Positions 53,935-63,654 are shown, counted from the stretch's first letter. The stretch: 64,000 nucleotides of DNA from Catellatospora methionotrophica (GCF_011297335.1 NZ_JAAOTJ010000005.1:248001-312000), one strand, 5' to 3'. A program made the numbers and translations. The notes: generated by a model from the letters alone, not told the origin.

Positions 53935-54885
53935 TCAGCGGAGCTGGTAGCGGGTGTAGCGGTGGTGGCGGGTGAAGCCGAGCTTGGCGTACATGGCCAG
54001 GGCTGCCGCATTGTGCGACTCGACCTGGAGGAACGCGTCGGTCGCGCCGCGCTGGACGGCCCAGCGGGCCAGCACGCCCATCGCCTCCCCGGCCAGGCCG
54101 CGGCGCCGGGCGGCGGGAGCCGTCTCCACGCCGAAGACGCCCAGCCAGCGGCCGCCGCCGGTGACGGTGCCCCGGGCCCGCGCCAGCAGCGCCCCGCTCT
54201 CGTCGTACCGGTGAGCGAAGACCAGGTCCGGCACCGCCGTCAGCACGTGCAGCGCCGCCTCGGGCAGCGGTCCCCGGTCGTCGGCCACCATCGCCAGGAA
54301 GCCGGGCGACATGGCCGGGCTGAGCTCGAACGCCTCCCCGTCCGGCGTCGCCGCGATCAGCTCGCCGAGCGCGCACACCTGGACATCGGACGTGCACTCG
54401 GCGTGCCAGCCCGCCTTGATCAGCTCGCGCTCGACGCTCGCGGCCAGCGGCAGCGGCACGTCGACCTGCGGCGGAAGGCCCTGTCGGCGGTAGAAGGCGA
54501 CGACCGCGTCCAGCGCTGCCGGCAGCGGCAGGCCGGGGTCGCCGACGGGCAGCGCGGAGTTGGCCCGGCCGGTGTAGCCACCGGCGGCTCGCAGCCGCCA
54601 CGCGCCCAGTTCCTCGACGACCGGCGGCGGCCACGCCTCGGCGGCGGCCAGCTCCAGGGCCGCGATCTCCCGCGCGGTCGGACCGCGCCGCGCGGGCACG
54701 ACCTTGGCCCGGTGCACCTCGGCCAGCGGCACGACGACCAATCCGTGGGACGTCGCGACGGTGAGGGACGCGTCCCCGAACGCGGTGAGATCGCCCAGGA
54801 CATCGGTGAACTGAGGGCGATCACCCACGATTCCGGCGTATCTGCGTACCACTACGCGGGACCCGAGATCACTCTTAGCCAACAC
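53935..54885 (-). CDS. GNAT N-acetyltransferase with N-terminal SH3-like domain
   Basis: A 316-residue protein. Residues 1-65 form a small beta domain (SRVVVRRYAGIVGDRPQFTD, TSHGLVVVPLAEVHRAKVVP) followed by a GNAT region with GVFGVETAPAARRRGLAGEA and NAAALAMYAKLGFTRHHRY. This layout matches Rv0428c-type acetyltransferases of mycobacteria (from memory). The acceptor is unknown. Divergent from fdxA. Confidence 0.85.
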   Translation of the reverse strand: MLAKSDLGSRVVVRRYAGIVGDRPQFTDVLGDLTAFGDASLTVATSHGLVVVPLAEVHRAKVVPARRGPTAREIAALELAAAEAWPPPVVEELGAWRLRAAGGYTGRANSALPVGDPGLPLPAALDAVVAFYRRQGLPPQVDVPLPLAASVERELIKAGWHAECTSDVQVCALGELIAATPDGEAFELSPAMSPGFLAMVADDRGPLPEAALHVLTAVPDLVFAHRYDESGALLARARGTVTGGGRWLGVFGVETAPAARRRGLAGEAMGVLARWAVQRGATDAFLQVESHNAAALAMYAKLGFTRHHRYTRYQLR

Positions 54886-54991
54886 TGACTACCTACCTCC
54901 CTCACCCGGATACTAGGCTTTGACTTGGCCGCGTGGAGCGGCGGAACGTGCACTGTCATGTTCCGTATGAGAGTGCGTGGAGGGACGACCC

Positions 54992-55318
54992 GTGACCTAC
55001 ATCATCGCCGAGCCGTGCGTCGATGTGCTCGACAAGGCCTGCATCGAGGAGTGCCCTGTCGACTGCATCTACGAGGGCAACCGCATGCTCTACATCCACC
55101 CGGACGAGTGCGTCGACTGTGGTGCGTGTGAGCCGGTCTGCCCGGTGGAGGCGATCTTCTACGAGGACGACGTGCCAGAGCAGTGGCGCGACTACACCAC
55201 CGCGAACTACGAGTTCTTCAACGAGCTCGGCTCTCCCGGTGGCGCCTCGAAGATCGGAAAGATCAGCGCGGACGCCGCGTTCGTCGCGGCTCAGCCCGCC
55301 AAGGAAGGCGACCACTGA
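54992..55318 (+). CDS. fdxA: 7Fe ferredoxin
   Basis: A 108-residue electron carrier with one [3Fe-4S] and one [4Fe-4S] centre. The first cluster region is PCVDVLDKACIEECPVDCIYE, with an extra-long gap after the first Cys, and the second is CVDCGACEPVCPVEAIFYED. The GTG start has GGAGGG 8 nt upstream. It forms a tightly overlapping pair with dapC and may partner the FNR-like flavoprotein at 7 kb. Confidence 0.95.
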   Translation: MTYIIAEPCVDVLDKACIEECPVDCIYEGNRMLYIHPDECVDCGACEPVCPVEAIFYEDDVPEQWRDYTTANYEFFNELGSPGGASKIGKISADAAFVAAQPAKEGDH

Positions 55319-56418
55319 GCACGCCGGTTTCCGGTGCAGGCCGGCGGAGGATCTCCGCCGGCCTGCCCGACTTCCCCTGGGATCTGCTGGAGCCGTCGAA
55401 GCGCCGTGCCGCAGCGCACCCTGACGGCATCGTGGACCTGTCCATCGGCACCCCGGTCGACCCGGTCCCCGCGGTCGTCCGCAAGGCGCTGGCCGAGGCG
55501 TCCGACGCCCCCGGCTACCCGCTGACGGCGGGCACCGCCGACCTCCGACAGGAGATCACCGCCTGGACGGCCCGGTCCTGCGGGGCCGCGCCCGGTTTCG
55601 GCGTGCTGCCGACGATCGGCTCCAAGGAGCTGGTGGCCTGGCTGCCCACCCTGCTCGGTGTCGGCGCGGGCGACACCGTCGTCATCCCCGAGGTCTGCTA
55701 CCCGACGTACGAGGTCGGCGTGCGGCTGGCCGGTGCGCGCGTGCTGCGGGCCGACGCCCCTGTCGCGGGGGAGCGCCCCGCCCTGATCTGGATCAACTCG
55801 CCCGGCAACCCGCACGGCCGGGTCGCGTCCGAGGCCGAGCTGCGCGGCTGGCTCGCGTACGCCCGCGAGACCGGCGCCGTGCTGGTCAGCGACGAGTGCT
55901 ACCTGACCCTGCCGTGGACCGCGACGCCCGTGTCGGTGCTGTCGCTGTGCGACGGCGACTACACCGGGGTGCTGGCGGTCCACTCGCTGTCCAAGCGGTC
56001 CAACCTGGCCGGTTACCGGGCCGGCTTCGTCGCCGGTGACCCGGAGCTGGTCGGCGAGCTGCTGGCGGTACGCAAGCACGCGGGCATGATCATGCCCGCG
56101 CCGGTGCAGGCCGCGATGATCGCCGCCCTGGCCGACGAGACCCACGTGGACGAGCAGCGGGCCCGCTACGCCGCCCGCCGCGAACTGCTGCGGGGGGCGT
56201 TGCTGGGCGCGGGGTTCACCATCGGGCACTCCGAGGCCGGGCTCTACCTGTGGGCGACCCGCGGCGAGGACTGCTGGGCGACCGTGGACGCGCTGGCCGA
56301 GCTGGGCGTGCTGGTCGCGCCGGGAGCGATCTACGGACCCGGCGGCGCGAAGCACGTCCGCGTGGCGCTCACCGCCACCGACGAACGCGTCCGCGCGGCC
56401 GTCGCCCGGCTCGCCTGA
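55315..56418 (+). CDS. dapC: Succinyldiaminopimelate aminotransferase (DapC)
   Basis: A 367-residue class I/II PLP aminotransferase of lysine/meso-DAP synthesis. Substrate and PLP regions include LPDFPWDLLEPSKRRAAAH, IGSKELVAWLPTLLG, WINSPGNPHGRVASE and the Schiff-base Lys in VHSLSKRSNLAGYRAG. The frame has no ATG, GTG or TTG between the fdxA stop and the conserved N-terminus; CTG at 55315, overlapping the fdxA TGA as CTGA and preceded by AAGGAAGG at 6 nt, is the best start, which would be unusual. The alternative is a much longer protein starting inside fdxA. Confidence 0.88.
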   Translation: MSTPVSGAGRRRISAGLPDFPWDLLEPSKRRAAAHPDGIVDLSIGTPVDPVPAVVRKALAEASDAPGYPLTAGTADLRQEITAWTARSCGAAPGFGVLPTIGSKELVAWLPTLLGVGAGDTVVIPEVCYPTYEVGVRLAGARVLRADAPVAGERPALIWINSPGNPHGRVASEAELRGWLAYARETGAVLVSDECYLTLPWTATPVSVLSLCDGDYTGVLAVHSLSKRSNLAGYRAGFVAGDPELVGELLAVRKHAGMIMPAPVQAAMIAALADETHVDEQRARYAARRELLRGALLGAGFTIGHSEAGLYLWATRGEDCWATVDALAELGVLVAPGAIYGPGGAKHVRVALTATDERVRAAVARLA

Positions 56419-56433
56419 CCGGTCGCCGCCCCG

Positions 56434-57720
56434 TCAGCGGGCCGGGATGCGGTGCGGGGCCAGGCGTTCCAGGAAGGCCCGGTTGGCCTCCCAGCCGTCG
56501 ACCTGCGGCGGGTCCGTGCCGAGCCAGACCGGCTCCGCGGCGGGGTACGCGTGCAGCTGCTCGTCGACCCCCGCCCGGCTGATGACCACGCACGCCTGCC
56601 GGTGCCGTGAGGCGAGCACGCACAGCCGTCCCGCCTCCAGGTGGAACGCGCTGGCGTCGCGCCGCCCGCTGAGCGGATGCCAGGCCAGCACCACCTCGTA
56701 CTGCCGTCCCTGCAGCCGGTTGGCCGTGTCGACGGTGACCCCGGTGACGCCCCGGCGCTGCAACGCGGCTTCCACGTGCGCCTTCTGGTCCCGGTGCACC
56801 ACGCCCACGGCGACGTCGGCCCGGCTCAGCGGGCGCGGCCCCGACGGGTCCACCGTGGACACGTCGGCCGTGACGAGCTGGTGGGCCAGGTCGGCGATGG
56901 TCGCGACCAGCGCCGGGTCGGTGCGCGGCACGTGCGCGGCGGGCAGTTCCAGCAGCGCCCAGCCGTGCTCGGCGGCGTGCGCCAGCGCGGGGTGGGCGAG
57001 GCTGGCCAGTTCGAGCCGCCGGTCGCTCGGCGCGGCTCCGGCGGTGAACGCGCGGGTGTAGAACGCGTCGGAGATGACCGGTGCGGTGTGCGGGGCCAGC
57101 CGCCAGCTCACCGGCAGCGGGATGACGGGCGTGTCCGGGTGGTTGCGCAGCAGCGTGCCCGCCGCGGTGTCCAGCGGCCAGGTGGCCAGCGAGCGCACCG
57201 AGTGCTCGTCGGCGACCGTGAACGGGGCGAGCTGCCCCGGGTCGCCGACCAGCAGCAGCCGGTCGAACAGGTGCCCGACGCGCACCAGTGCCGCCGCCGA
57301 CATCTGGTACGCCTCGTCGATGACGCCGAGCGGCCAGGTGCGCTCGTCGGCCTTGACGTACGCCCATTTCGCGGCGGTGCCGACGATGACGTCGCAGCCG
57401 CCCAGCTCGCCGAGCTTGGTGCCGGTGCGCACCTTCTGCCGGGGCCAGCCGGCCGGCGGCGTCCACTCCTGGCCGTGCAGGCGGCCGGTGGACAGCCCGG
57501 CTCCGGCGAGCGCGATCACGAGGTCGTCGGCCTGGTCGTTGGTCTGCACCACGATCGGCACGTGCTCGCCGACGGCGACCAGCCGTTTCGCGAGTTCGCG
57601 GACCAGTGTCGACTTGCCCGCGCCGGGCGGGGAGTCGACGACGACGGCGCGGTCGGTGCCGCGTACCCGATTCCAGACCTCTTCGATCGCGGCCTCGTGC
57701 CGCGCTCCGGCGCTGGTCAC
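56434..57720 (-). CDS. SF1 helicase-type ATPase (third gene of nuclease-helicase operon)
   Basis: A 428-residue ATPase. Motif I is VDSPPGAGKSTLVRELAKRL, motif II LGVIDEAYQMSAAA, motif III LLLVGDPGQLAPFT, motif V GVTVDTANRLQGRQYEVVL and motif VI LCVLASRHRQACVVISR, the order and spacing of UPF1/Dna2-like SF1B helicases. No nuclease domain is fused. The GTG overlaps the stop of the upstream gene by 4 bp. Together with the Cas4-like protein it suggests a split Dna2-type activity on single-stranded DNA ends; this is inferred. Confidence 0.82.
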   Translation of the reverse strand: MTSAGARHEAAIEEVWNRVRGTDRAVVVDSPPGAGKSTLVRELAKRLVAVGEHVPIVVQTNDQADDLVIALAGAGLSTGRLHGQEWTPPAGWPRQKVRTGTKLGELGGCDVIVGTAAKWAYVKADERTWPLGVIDEAYQMSAAALVRVGHLFDRLLLVGDPGQLAPFTVADEHSVRSLATWPLDTAAGTLLRNHPDTPVIPLPVSWRLAPHTAPVISDAFYTRAFTAGAAPSDRRLELASLAHPALAHAAEHGWALLELPAAHVPRTDPALVATIADLAHQLVTADVSTVDPSGPRPLSRADVAVGVVHRDQKAHVEAALQRRGVTGVTVDTANRLQGRQYEVVLAWHPLSGRRDASAFHLEAGRLCVLASRHRQACVVISRAGVDEQLHAYPAAEPVWLGTDPPQVDGWEANRAFLERLAPHRIPAR

Positions 57721-59330
57721 CAGCCACCTCGCGAATCGCCCGACGGTACCGCGCCGCTCGGCGCGGTCGTGCTGCCTGACGCGGCCGGGCTGGCCGGGGT
57801 GACGGTGCTGTCGGGGACGGCGCGGGGTTCCGGGACGCGCCCGGCCGCCCCGTCCGCCGGTGGCGGTGCGGTGGTCGCGGCGGTGGTGGCCGTGGTGCCC
57901 AGGACCACGTCGGTGTCCAGGTCGTCGTCGAGTTCGGGTTCGGGGGCGGGCTTCGGGCGCGACGAGCGGGTCGGCCAGGGCAGCTCGTCGGGCAGGTTGT
58001 CGGGGAAGTACTGCAGCGGCCCGAACGGGGCGAGCACCACCTCGGTGTCGGTGTCGGGCAGCAGGCCTAGCTTGGGCCGGGTCACCGCACCGCTGGTCAC
58101 CATCAGCTCGACGGTGTCGTCGGTGGCCGCGCGGACGACCATGCCGACCTTGCCCCACCACAGGTCGGTGCCCGCGGGCCGGTCGAACGCGGCCGAGGTG
58201 CGCACCCACAGCAGGGGGCGCAGCACCGACCGGCCACCGGCGTTGACCACCGTGTGCTCGGGGTCGCGCTTGATGACGACCCCGGCGACGGCCTCGCCGG
58301 TGGCCAGGTAACGCGCCATGACCAGCGGATCGTCCAGCGCCATCTGCCGTTCCAGGGCGGCCGTGCGGGTCTCCAGCTCGTGCAGGAAGCGGTACGCGGG
58401 CACGTCGGACAGCCGCGCGCTGAACGACACCGTGCCCGCCAGCACCCGTTCCCGGTGCCGGGTCCACGACCAGCGGTCCGACTCCCACCGTTTGGCGACG
58501 TGCTCGCCCGGCGGCAGCATCCGCACCAGGTCGATCGCCGCCCAGGTGTCGCGCCAGGGCCCGGCCAGCACCTCGGCGGCGGCCAGCTTGAGCCGCCGCA
58601 CGTCGCCCTGCTCCTTGGCCCGTTCCAGGGCGGGCCGCAGCACGACGGCGTCCCAGGCCGGGTCGCTGGCGGGCCCGGCGGGGGGCATCGCCTCGGCGTC
58701 GCGGGCGGCCTGCCAGGCGTCGGTCCCGGCGGGCGGTTCGATCCAGGCCAGCAGGCGGCCCAAGTGGCCGTCCTCGGTGGGCAGCTGGCCGGTGCGCCAG
58801 TGCGCGGTGAGCAGGTCGGTCGCGGTCAGCAGCACGCTGGAGCCGGGCAGGTTGCGGCGGGAGGCGATCCAGCCCAGGTGCGCCCCGGCGGCGGCCAGCA
58901 CCGGGTCGTCGAGGGAGCGCAGGTACTGCCCGAGCAGGCCGACCCAGTGCGCGGTCGCCTCGTTGGGCACGATCAGCTGCGGGGCGTCCACACAGCACAG
59001 GTCCACGTCCAGCTCACGGCCGCTGCCGGTGGCCCGGACGACGGGTTCGGTGACGGTGTAGCGGCTCAGGTAGGTGGCCAGGTCGCGGGCGAGCCCGCCG
59101 AGCGCGGCGAAACGCTGCGCCCGGTCGCGCGGTTCGGCGACGGTCAGCAGCTTGGGGGAGTCGCGGAACGAGCCGTAGCGGATCGCGACCGGGGCGGACG
59201 GTTCACCGGCCAGGTGGTATCCGGCCAGCAGCCAGGGCCGGGGGGACAGGTGCCGGTGCGCGCGCGAGGCGGCGGGCACCGCGCGGGCCTGCGACAGCGC
59301 CAGCAGTCGCTGGTAGACGTCGAGGCTCAT
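57717..59330 (-). CDS. Unknown protein between nuclease and helicase
   Basis: A 537-residue protein I do not recognise. Residues 1-110 are [20 protein letters not shown] onward; the centre is helical ([20 protein letters not shown]). Near 360-440 is a beta-rich stretch ([39 protein letters not shown]) that could be the beta-barrel placed before the helicase core in Dna2/UPF1. The last 80 residues are an acidic, then Thr/Ala/Pro linker. It overlaps both neighbours by 4 bp, so the three proteins are made in step and probably form a complex. Confidence 0.75.
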   Translation of the reverse strand: MSLDVYQRLLALSQARAVPAASRAHRHLSPRPWLLAGYHLAGEPSAPVAIRYGSFRDSPKLLTVAEPRDRAQRFAALGGLARDLATYLSRYTVTEPVVRATGSGRELDVDLCCVDAPQLIVPNEATAHWVGLLGQYLRSLDDPVLAAAGAHLGWIASRRNLPGSSVLLTATDLLTAHWRTGQLPTEDGHLGRLLAWIEPPAGTDAWQAARDAEAMPPAGPASDPAWDAVVLRPALERAKEQGDVRRLKLAAAEVLAGPWRDTWAAIDLVRMLPPGEHVAKRWESDRWSWTRHRERVLAGTVSFSARLSDVPAYRFLHELETRTAALERQMALDDPLVMARYLATGEAVAGVVIKRDPEHTVVNAGGRSVLRPLLWVRTSAAFDRPAGTDLWWGKVGMVVRAATDDTVELMVTSGAVTRPKLGLLPDTDTEVVLAPFGPLQYFPDNLPDELPWPTRSSRPKPAPEPELDDDLDTDVVLGTTATTAATTAPPPADGAAGRVPEPRAVPDSTVTPASPAASGSTTAPSGAVPSGDSRGGW

Positions 59331-60256
59331 GCGGTGCTCCCTCCGCCGACCGCCCAGCCGTACGCCGCCGCCGCGCGGGCCAGCTCGTCCGCGATGGCCT
59401 GCTCGGCCTCCCCGGACGGGGCACGCTCGCCGTGGGCCAGCGCGAGGGCGTGCGCGGCGATCCCGACGGGGCCGCACAGGTTCGCCGCCGCGCCGCCCGC
59501 GCGGGCGACCGTGCCGGTGCGCTCGGCCTCGACCCGGCAGTGGGTGTACATCGGACAGCTCGGGCAGCCGTCGCCGAACCGCGCGTCGACCTCGGTCAGG
59601 GCCGTGACCAGCGCTTCCCCGGCCAGCGGGGTGCGCAGCCGGGCGGGCAGGCCACCGGCGTCGAGCCGGTCAAGCGACCAGGCCAGCCGCCGCACCTGGG
59701 GCGCGACGTCGAGCAGGGTGCCGACCGGGGCCAGGCCGAAGTTGCGCGGCAGCACCAGCAGGCAGCGGCTGCTGATCCGCTCCGGCACGGGTGCGGCCTG
59801 CCGCAGCGCGGCCACCACGACGGCCAGCTCGCGGGCGGTCCCGGCGACCTTGGCCGGGTCGGCGTGGCCGTCCAGGCAGGCGTACGACCTGATCTCGACC
59901 GGGTACAGCGATGTGTCGTCACCGGCCAGCACGACGCGTTCGGGGGTGACGGGCAGGCCGCCCAGGCGCAGCCGCGGCCCGCGCCAGACCCACAGGCCCG
60001 CGCCGACCGGCAGTTCCGCCGTCTCGACAGCCTCGGTGGCCTCGATGCCGAGGTGTGTGCCGACCAGTTCGGGCAGCCGGGCCGTGGCCAGGTGAGTGAA
60101 CGTGCCGTCGCGCTCCCGGGCGTACGGGCTCTGCCCGCCGGGCGGCGAGCCGATCGCCTCGGCCAGCAGCCCGAGGTCGACCTGCGCGGCGTCCAGGGCC
60201 TGCCGCCGACGGCAGCCGGGCGCGTCGAGCAGCCCGGCTATCCGTCGCGGATCCAA
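59327..60256 (-). CDS. Cas4/AddB-like Fe-S PD-(D/E)xK nuclease homologue
   Basis: A 309-residue protein. The Cys layout of Fe-S nucleases (Cas4, AddB, Dna2) is visible: one Cys near the N-terminus ([12 protein letters not shown]) and a late C-x2-C-x5-C ([17 protein letters not shown]). Between them, [20 protein letters not shown] has the D...ExK spacing, but the Lys is Arg, and the usual following Q-x3-Y is not obvious, so catalysis could be altered. TTG start with GGGAG upstream, 27 bp after dapD on the same strand. No CRISPR or other cas genes are present. Confidence 0.72.
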   Translation of the reverse strand: MDPRRIAGLLDAPGCRRRQALDAAQVDLGLLAEAIGSPPGGQSPYARERDGTFTHLATARLPELVGTHLGIEATEAVETAELPVGAGLWVWRGPRLRLGGLPVTPERVVLAGDDTSLYPVEIRSYACLDGHADPAKVAGTARELAVVVAALRQAAPVPERISSRCLLVLPRNFGLAPVGTLLDVAPQVRRLAWSLDRLDAGGLPARLRTPLAGEALVTALTEVDARFGDGCPSCPMYTHCRVEAERTGTVARAGGAAANLCGPVGIAAHALALAHGERAPSGEAEQAIADELARAAAAYGWAVGGGSTA

Positions 60257-60283
60257 GGAGGTTCTCCCAGCGTGGGGGTCAGA

Positions 60284-61222
60284 TCAGTCGTTGGCGTGCA
60301 GCGCCGCGTTGAGCACGATGCCGGTGCCGGTACGCGGCCGGGCCTCGACGGCACCGGTCACCGAGTTGCGCAGGAACAGCACGTTGGACGCCCCGGACAG
60401 GGTCGCGGCCTTGACGACCTCACCGGTGGCGACCAGGGTGACCTTCGTGCCCGCGGTGACGTAGCACCCGGCTTCGACCACGCAGTCGTCGCCGAGCGAG
60501 ATGCCGATGCCCGCGTTCGCGCCGACGAGGCTGCGCTGCCCGACGCTGATGGTCTCCTTGCCGCCGCCGGACAGGGTGCCCATGATGGACGCGCCCGCGC
60601 CGATGTCGGAGCCCTCGCCCACCACGACGCCCGCGGAGATGCTGCCCTCGACCATGGAGGTGCCCAGCGTGCCCGCGTTGAAGTTGACGAAGCCCTTCTG
60701 CATGACCGTGGTGCCCGAGGCCAGGTGGGCGCCGAGGCGCACCCGGTCGGCGTCGGCGATGCGCACGCCCGCCGGCACGACGTAGTCGGTCATCCGGGGG
60801 AACTTGTCGACGCCGTACACGGCCAGGTGGCGGCCTGCGGCGCGCTCGATCAGGCGCAGCTCGTCGACGCGGTCCGGCGGGCACACCCCGGCCGAGGTCC
60901 AGGCGTTGTTCGGCAGCAGCCCGAAGATGCCGTCGAGGTTGGCCTCGTGCGGCTGGACGAGGCGGTTCGACAGCAGGTGCAGGCGCAGGTAAGCGTCGGC
61001 GGTGTCGCGTGGCGGCGCTGCCAGCGTCGGGATGACCACGTGCACCCGCTCGGTGCGCAGGCCGGGCAGGGCGGGCTCGGCGCCCTTGAGGTCGAGCGCG
61101 GATACGCCGCAGATGTCGAGGCCGAGCTGGCCGGCGGGGAACCACACTTCGAGGGTCTGGTCGCCGCTGACGGTGGCGAGACCGAAGCCCCAGGCGGGCC
61201 GGTCGGAACGTGTGCTGCTCAC
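60284..61222 (-). CDS. dapD: Tetrahydrodipicolinate N-succinyltransferase
   Basis: A 312-residue acyl-CoA-dependent enzyme of lysine/meso-DAP synthesis. The C-terminal half is a left-handed beta-helix of hexapeptide repeats ([60 protein letters not shown]), and the N-terminal domain has the actinobacterial length. It supplies the substrate for DapC and, after transamination, DapE. TAGCGT lies 7 nt before the GTG, with no Shine-Dalgarno (leaderless). Confidence 0.94.
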   Translation of the reverse strand: MSSTRSDRPAWGFGLATVSGDQTLEVWFPAGQLGLDICGVSALDLKGAEPALPGLRTERVHVVIPTLAAPPRDTADAYLRLHLLSNRLVQPHEANLDGIFGLLPNNAWTSAGVCPPDRVDELRLIERAAGRHLAVYGVDKFPRMTDYVVPAGVRIADADRVRLGAHLASGTTVMQKGFVNFNAGTLGTSMVEGSISAGVVVGEGSDIGAGASIMGTLSGGGKETISVGQRSLVGANAGIGISLGDDCVVEAGCYVTAGTKVTLVATGEVVKAATLSGASNVLFLRNSVTGAVEARPRTGTGIVLNAALHAND

Positions 61223-61228
61223 GGTGTC

Positions 61229-61235
61229 TACGCTA
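61229..61235. promoter_or_regulatory. Shared divergent -10 of dapD and dapE
   Basis: TACGCT (61229-61234, plus strand) ends 6 nt before the dapE ATG; TAGCGT (61235-61230, minus strand) ends 7 nt before the dapD GTG. The two -10 hexamers overlap by five bases in an 18-bp gap, so both mRNAs must be leaderless and the two promoters cannot be occupied together. Confidence 0.7.
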
Positions 61236-61240
61236 CCGGT

Positions 61241-62308
61241 ATGCCGAACCCGCTGACGCCGCAGGTGCTCGCCGATCCCATCGCGTCGACCCGTGCCCTG
61301 GTCGACATCGAGTCCGTCTCCGGCAACGAGAAGGAGATCGCCGACGCGGTGCAGCAGGCCCTGGAAGGCTGCGCCCACCTGCGGGTGGAACGGCTCGGCA
61401 ACAACGTGATCGCGCGTACCGAACTGGGCCGTGACCAGCGCGTCGTCCTGGCCGGACACCTGGACACGGTGCCGCTGGCGGACAACTTCCCGTCCACCGT
61501 GGACGACAAGATCATGTGGGGTTGCGGCACCTCCGACATGAAGAGCGGCACCGCCATCGCCCTGCACCTGGCGGCGACCTGCCCGGCTCCCCGCTACGAC
61601 GTCACGTACTTCTTCTACGAGTGCGAGGAGATCGAGGCCGCCCGGAACGGCTTGAAGATCATCGGTGACCAGCGGCCGGAGCTGCTGGAGGCCGACTTCG
61701 CGGTGCTGCTGGAGCCGACGTACGGCATCGTCGAGGCGGGCTGCCAGGGCACCATGCGGGCGCGGATCCGCACCAGCGGCGTACGCGCGCACGCGGCCCG
61801 GTCGTGGCTCGGCGACAACGCCATCCACAAGGCCGGTGAGGTCCTGCGGCGGCTGTCGGACTACCGGGCGCGCGAGGTCGAGATCGACGGCTGCCGGTAT
61901 CGGGAGGGCCTGAACGCGGTGGCCGTGCACGGCGGCGTGGCCGGCAACGTGATCCCCGACGCCTGCGAGGTCGAGGTGAACTTCCGGTTCGCCCCGGACC
62001 GCTCGGTGGAGCAGGCGGCGGCGCACCTGCGCGAGGTGTTCGGCGGATACGAGATCGAGATCACGGACGCCGCTCCCGGCGCGCTGCCGGGCCTGTCCGC
62101 GCCGCCCGCGGCGGAGTTCCTGGCCCTGACCGGGGCGACGCCCGCCGCGAAGCTGGGCTGGACGGACGTGGCGCGCTTCGCGGAGCTGGGCATTCCGGCG
62201 CTCAACTTCGGGCCGGGCGATCCGAACCTGGCGCACAAACGCGACGAGCACGTGGAACTCGACAAGATCGAAGCCGGAGCGGACCTACTGCGCCGCTGGC
62301 TGGCCTAG
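61241..62308 (+). CDS. dapE: Succinyl-diaminopimelate desuccinylase
   Basis: A 355-residue M20 metallohydrolase. Zinc ligands are in [15 protein letters not shown] and [14 protein letters not shown], the general base in [11 protein letters not shown] and the final His in [16 protein letters not shown]. It releases succinate to give LL-DAP, the last specific step before epimerisation to meso-DAP. Divergent from dapD with overlapping promoters. Confidence 0.95.
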   Translation: MPNPLTPQVLADPIASTRALVDIESVSGNEKEIADAVQQALEGCAHLRVERLGNNVIARTELGRDQRVVLAGHLDTVPLADNFPSTVDDKIMWGCGTSDMKSGTAIALHLAATCPAPRYDVTYFFYECEEIEAARNGLKIIGDQRPELLEADFAVLLEPTYGIVEAGCQGTMRARIRTSGVRAHAARSWLGDNAIHKAGEVLRRLSDYRAREVEIDGCRYREGLNAVAVHGGVAGNVIPDACEVEVNFRFAPDRSVEQAAAHLREVFGGYEIEITDAAPGALPGLSAPPAAEFLALTGATPAAKLGWTDVARFAELGIPALNFGPGDPNLAHKRDEHVELDKIEAGADLLRRWLA

Positions 62309-62401
62309 CCAGGAGCCCGTCGCAGCGGCCGCTCGGTGTACATCCGGAGCGAAGCGCAGAAAGGACGTCCGACCAAGGCCGCGGAGCGGGCTGCGCATGG
62401 C

Positions 62402-62548
62402 TCAGCGAGCCGCCGCGGGCTCCTCGACGGGCTCGAACTCCTTGGCGTCGACCACCATGGCGATGCGGCGGGCGTGCACGGTGGCGCGGATGCGCTGGCG
62501 CATCGCCTGCCGCTGGCGGAGCACCTCACTACGGCTCATCACATTCAT
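62402..62548 (-). CDS. Small basic protein
   Basis: A 48-residue protein (SRSEVLRQRQAMRQRIRATV, then HARRIAMVVDAKEFEPVEEP): a basic amphipathic helix followed by an acidic tail. GGGAGG lies just upstream; spacing fits the GTG at codon 3 (or the ATG at codon 4) better than the first ATG. Convergent with dapE. Function unknown; possibly nucleic-acid binding. Confidence 0.6.
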   Translation of the reverse strand: MNVMSRSEVLRQRQAMRQRIRATVHARRIAMVVDAKEFEPVEEPAAAR

Positions 62549-62700
62549 CGCCTCCCTCGTCGTCGGCCTTATTCAATCGTTGCGGTATGACAACCTTGAC
62601 GCCTCAGCATGGCGAAAAGTTGCGGAATCCGCTGGGAATTTGCTGCGGATCGGCGGGCCGCGTCGTCACGTAAACGATCTGGCCGGACTACGGTGATGCC

Positions 62701-63489
62701 ATGACGCAAAGCAACAGTCGACCCGAACGGCACCGGGGCCCGGTGACCCTGCGCCGCGACTCGGTTTCCGCGGGCACCGCAGACCAGGCCCTGCTCGACT
62801 CGGCGGGGCGTCCGGATTGGAAGGTCCGCGACTCCTGGCGGACCCTGCGCATCCTGAGTGAGTTCGTCGAGGGCTTCGACACGCTCAGTGAGCTTCCCCC
62901 TGCGGTGAGTGTGTTCGGCTCCGCTCGCAGCGCCCCGGACTCGCCCGAGTGCGAGCTGGCGCAGCGGCTGGGTGCGGCGCTGGCGCGGGCCGGATACGCC
63001 GTGATCACCGGTGGTGGGCCGGGGGTGATGGAGGCGGCCAACCGCGGGTGCACCGAGGCGGGCGGGCTGTCTGTCGGCCTGGGCATCGAGCTGCCGTTCG
63101 AGCAGGGTATGAACGAGTGGGTCGACATCGGCATCGACTTCCGCTACTTCTTCGTCCGCAAGACCATGTTCGTGAAGTACGCCCAGGCCTTCGTGGTGCT
63201 GCCCGGCGGCATGGGCACCATGGACGAGCTGTTCGAGGCGCTCACCCTGGTGCAGACGGAGAAGGTCACCCGGTTCCCGGTGGTGATGATGGGCACGGCC
63301 TACTGGAGCGGCCTGCTGGCCTGGATGCGCGAGACCATGCTGACCGACGGCAAGATCAGTGCGGCGGACCTGGACCTCATCATCTGCACCGACGACGTCG
63401 ACGAGGCGGTCGAGCACATCGCGCACGCTGACAAGACCCTCGCCGCCGAGCAGCAGGCCGTCCGCTCCTCCGGCGGCATCGCCGACTGA
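62701..63489 (+). CDS. LOG-family protein (TIGR00730; phosphoribohydrolase-like)
   Basis: A 262-residue Rossmann-fold protein with the LOG signature: GGGPGVMEAANRGCTEAGG and VVLPGGMGTMDELFEALTLV. Members cleave nucleoside monophosphates such as cytokinin riboside 5'-phosphate to base and ribose phosphate. The Arg and Glu of the active site (PGGxGTxxE) are intact. TACGGT ends 6 nt before the ATG (leaderless). From memory a homologue also lies near dapE in mycobacteria. Confidence 0.92.
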   Translation: MTQSNSRPERHRGPVTLRRDSVSAGTADQALLDSAGRPDWKVRDSWRTLRILSEFVEGFDTLSELPPAVSVFGSARSAPDSPECELAQRLGAALARAGYAVITGGGPGVMEAANRGCTEAGGLSVGLGIELPFEQGMNEWVDIGIDFRYFFVRKTMFVKYAQAFVVLPGGMGTMDELFEALTLVQTEKVTRFPVVMMGTAYWSGLLAWMRETMLTDGKISAADLDLIICTDDVDEAVEHIAHADKTLAAEQQAVRSSGGIAD

Positions 63490-63560
63490 ACCGCCCCGCC
63501 GACGCCGCCAAGCCGACGCCGCTCCGGCCGACGCCGCGCTGCCCGCGACGCCTCGGTGAT

Positions 63561-63621
63561 GATCGCCGTTTCAGGCCGAAATCTGCGGTCCAACCGCACC
63601 TTCTGACCTGAAACGGCGATC
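63561..63621. repeat. 61-nt intergenic palindromic element, copy 3
   Basis: Perfect 15-nt inner-element arms extend to 22 nt with the flanks (63554-63575 and 63607-63628). The loop ATCTGCGGT...CACCTT is shared with copy 2. It lies between convergent genes. Confidence 0.85.
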
Positions 63622-63654
63622 ATCACCGGAACCCGACGCTCGCCAGCGCGGGGG

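Noticed and set aside
59327-60256. Cas4 of a CRISPR-Cas system
   Set aside because: No repeats, cas1, cas2 or effector genes nearby; the partners are a helicase and an unknown protein.
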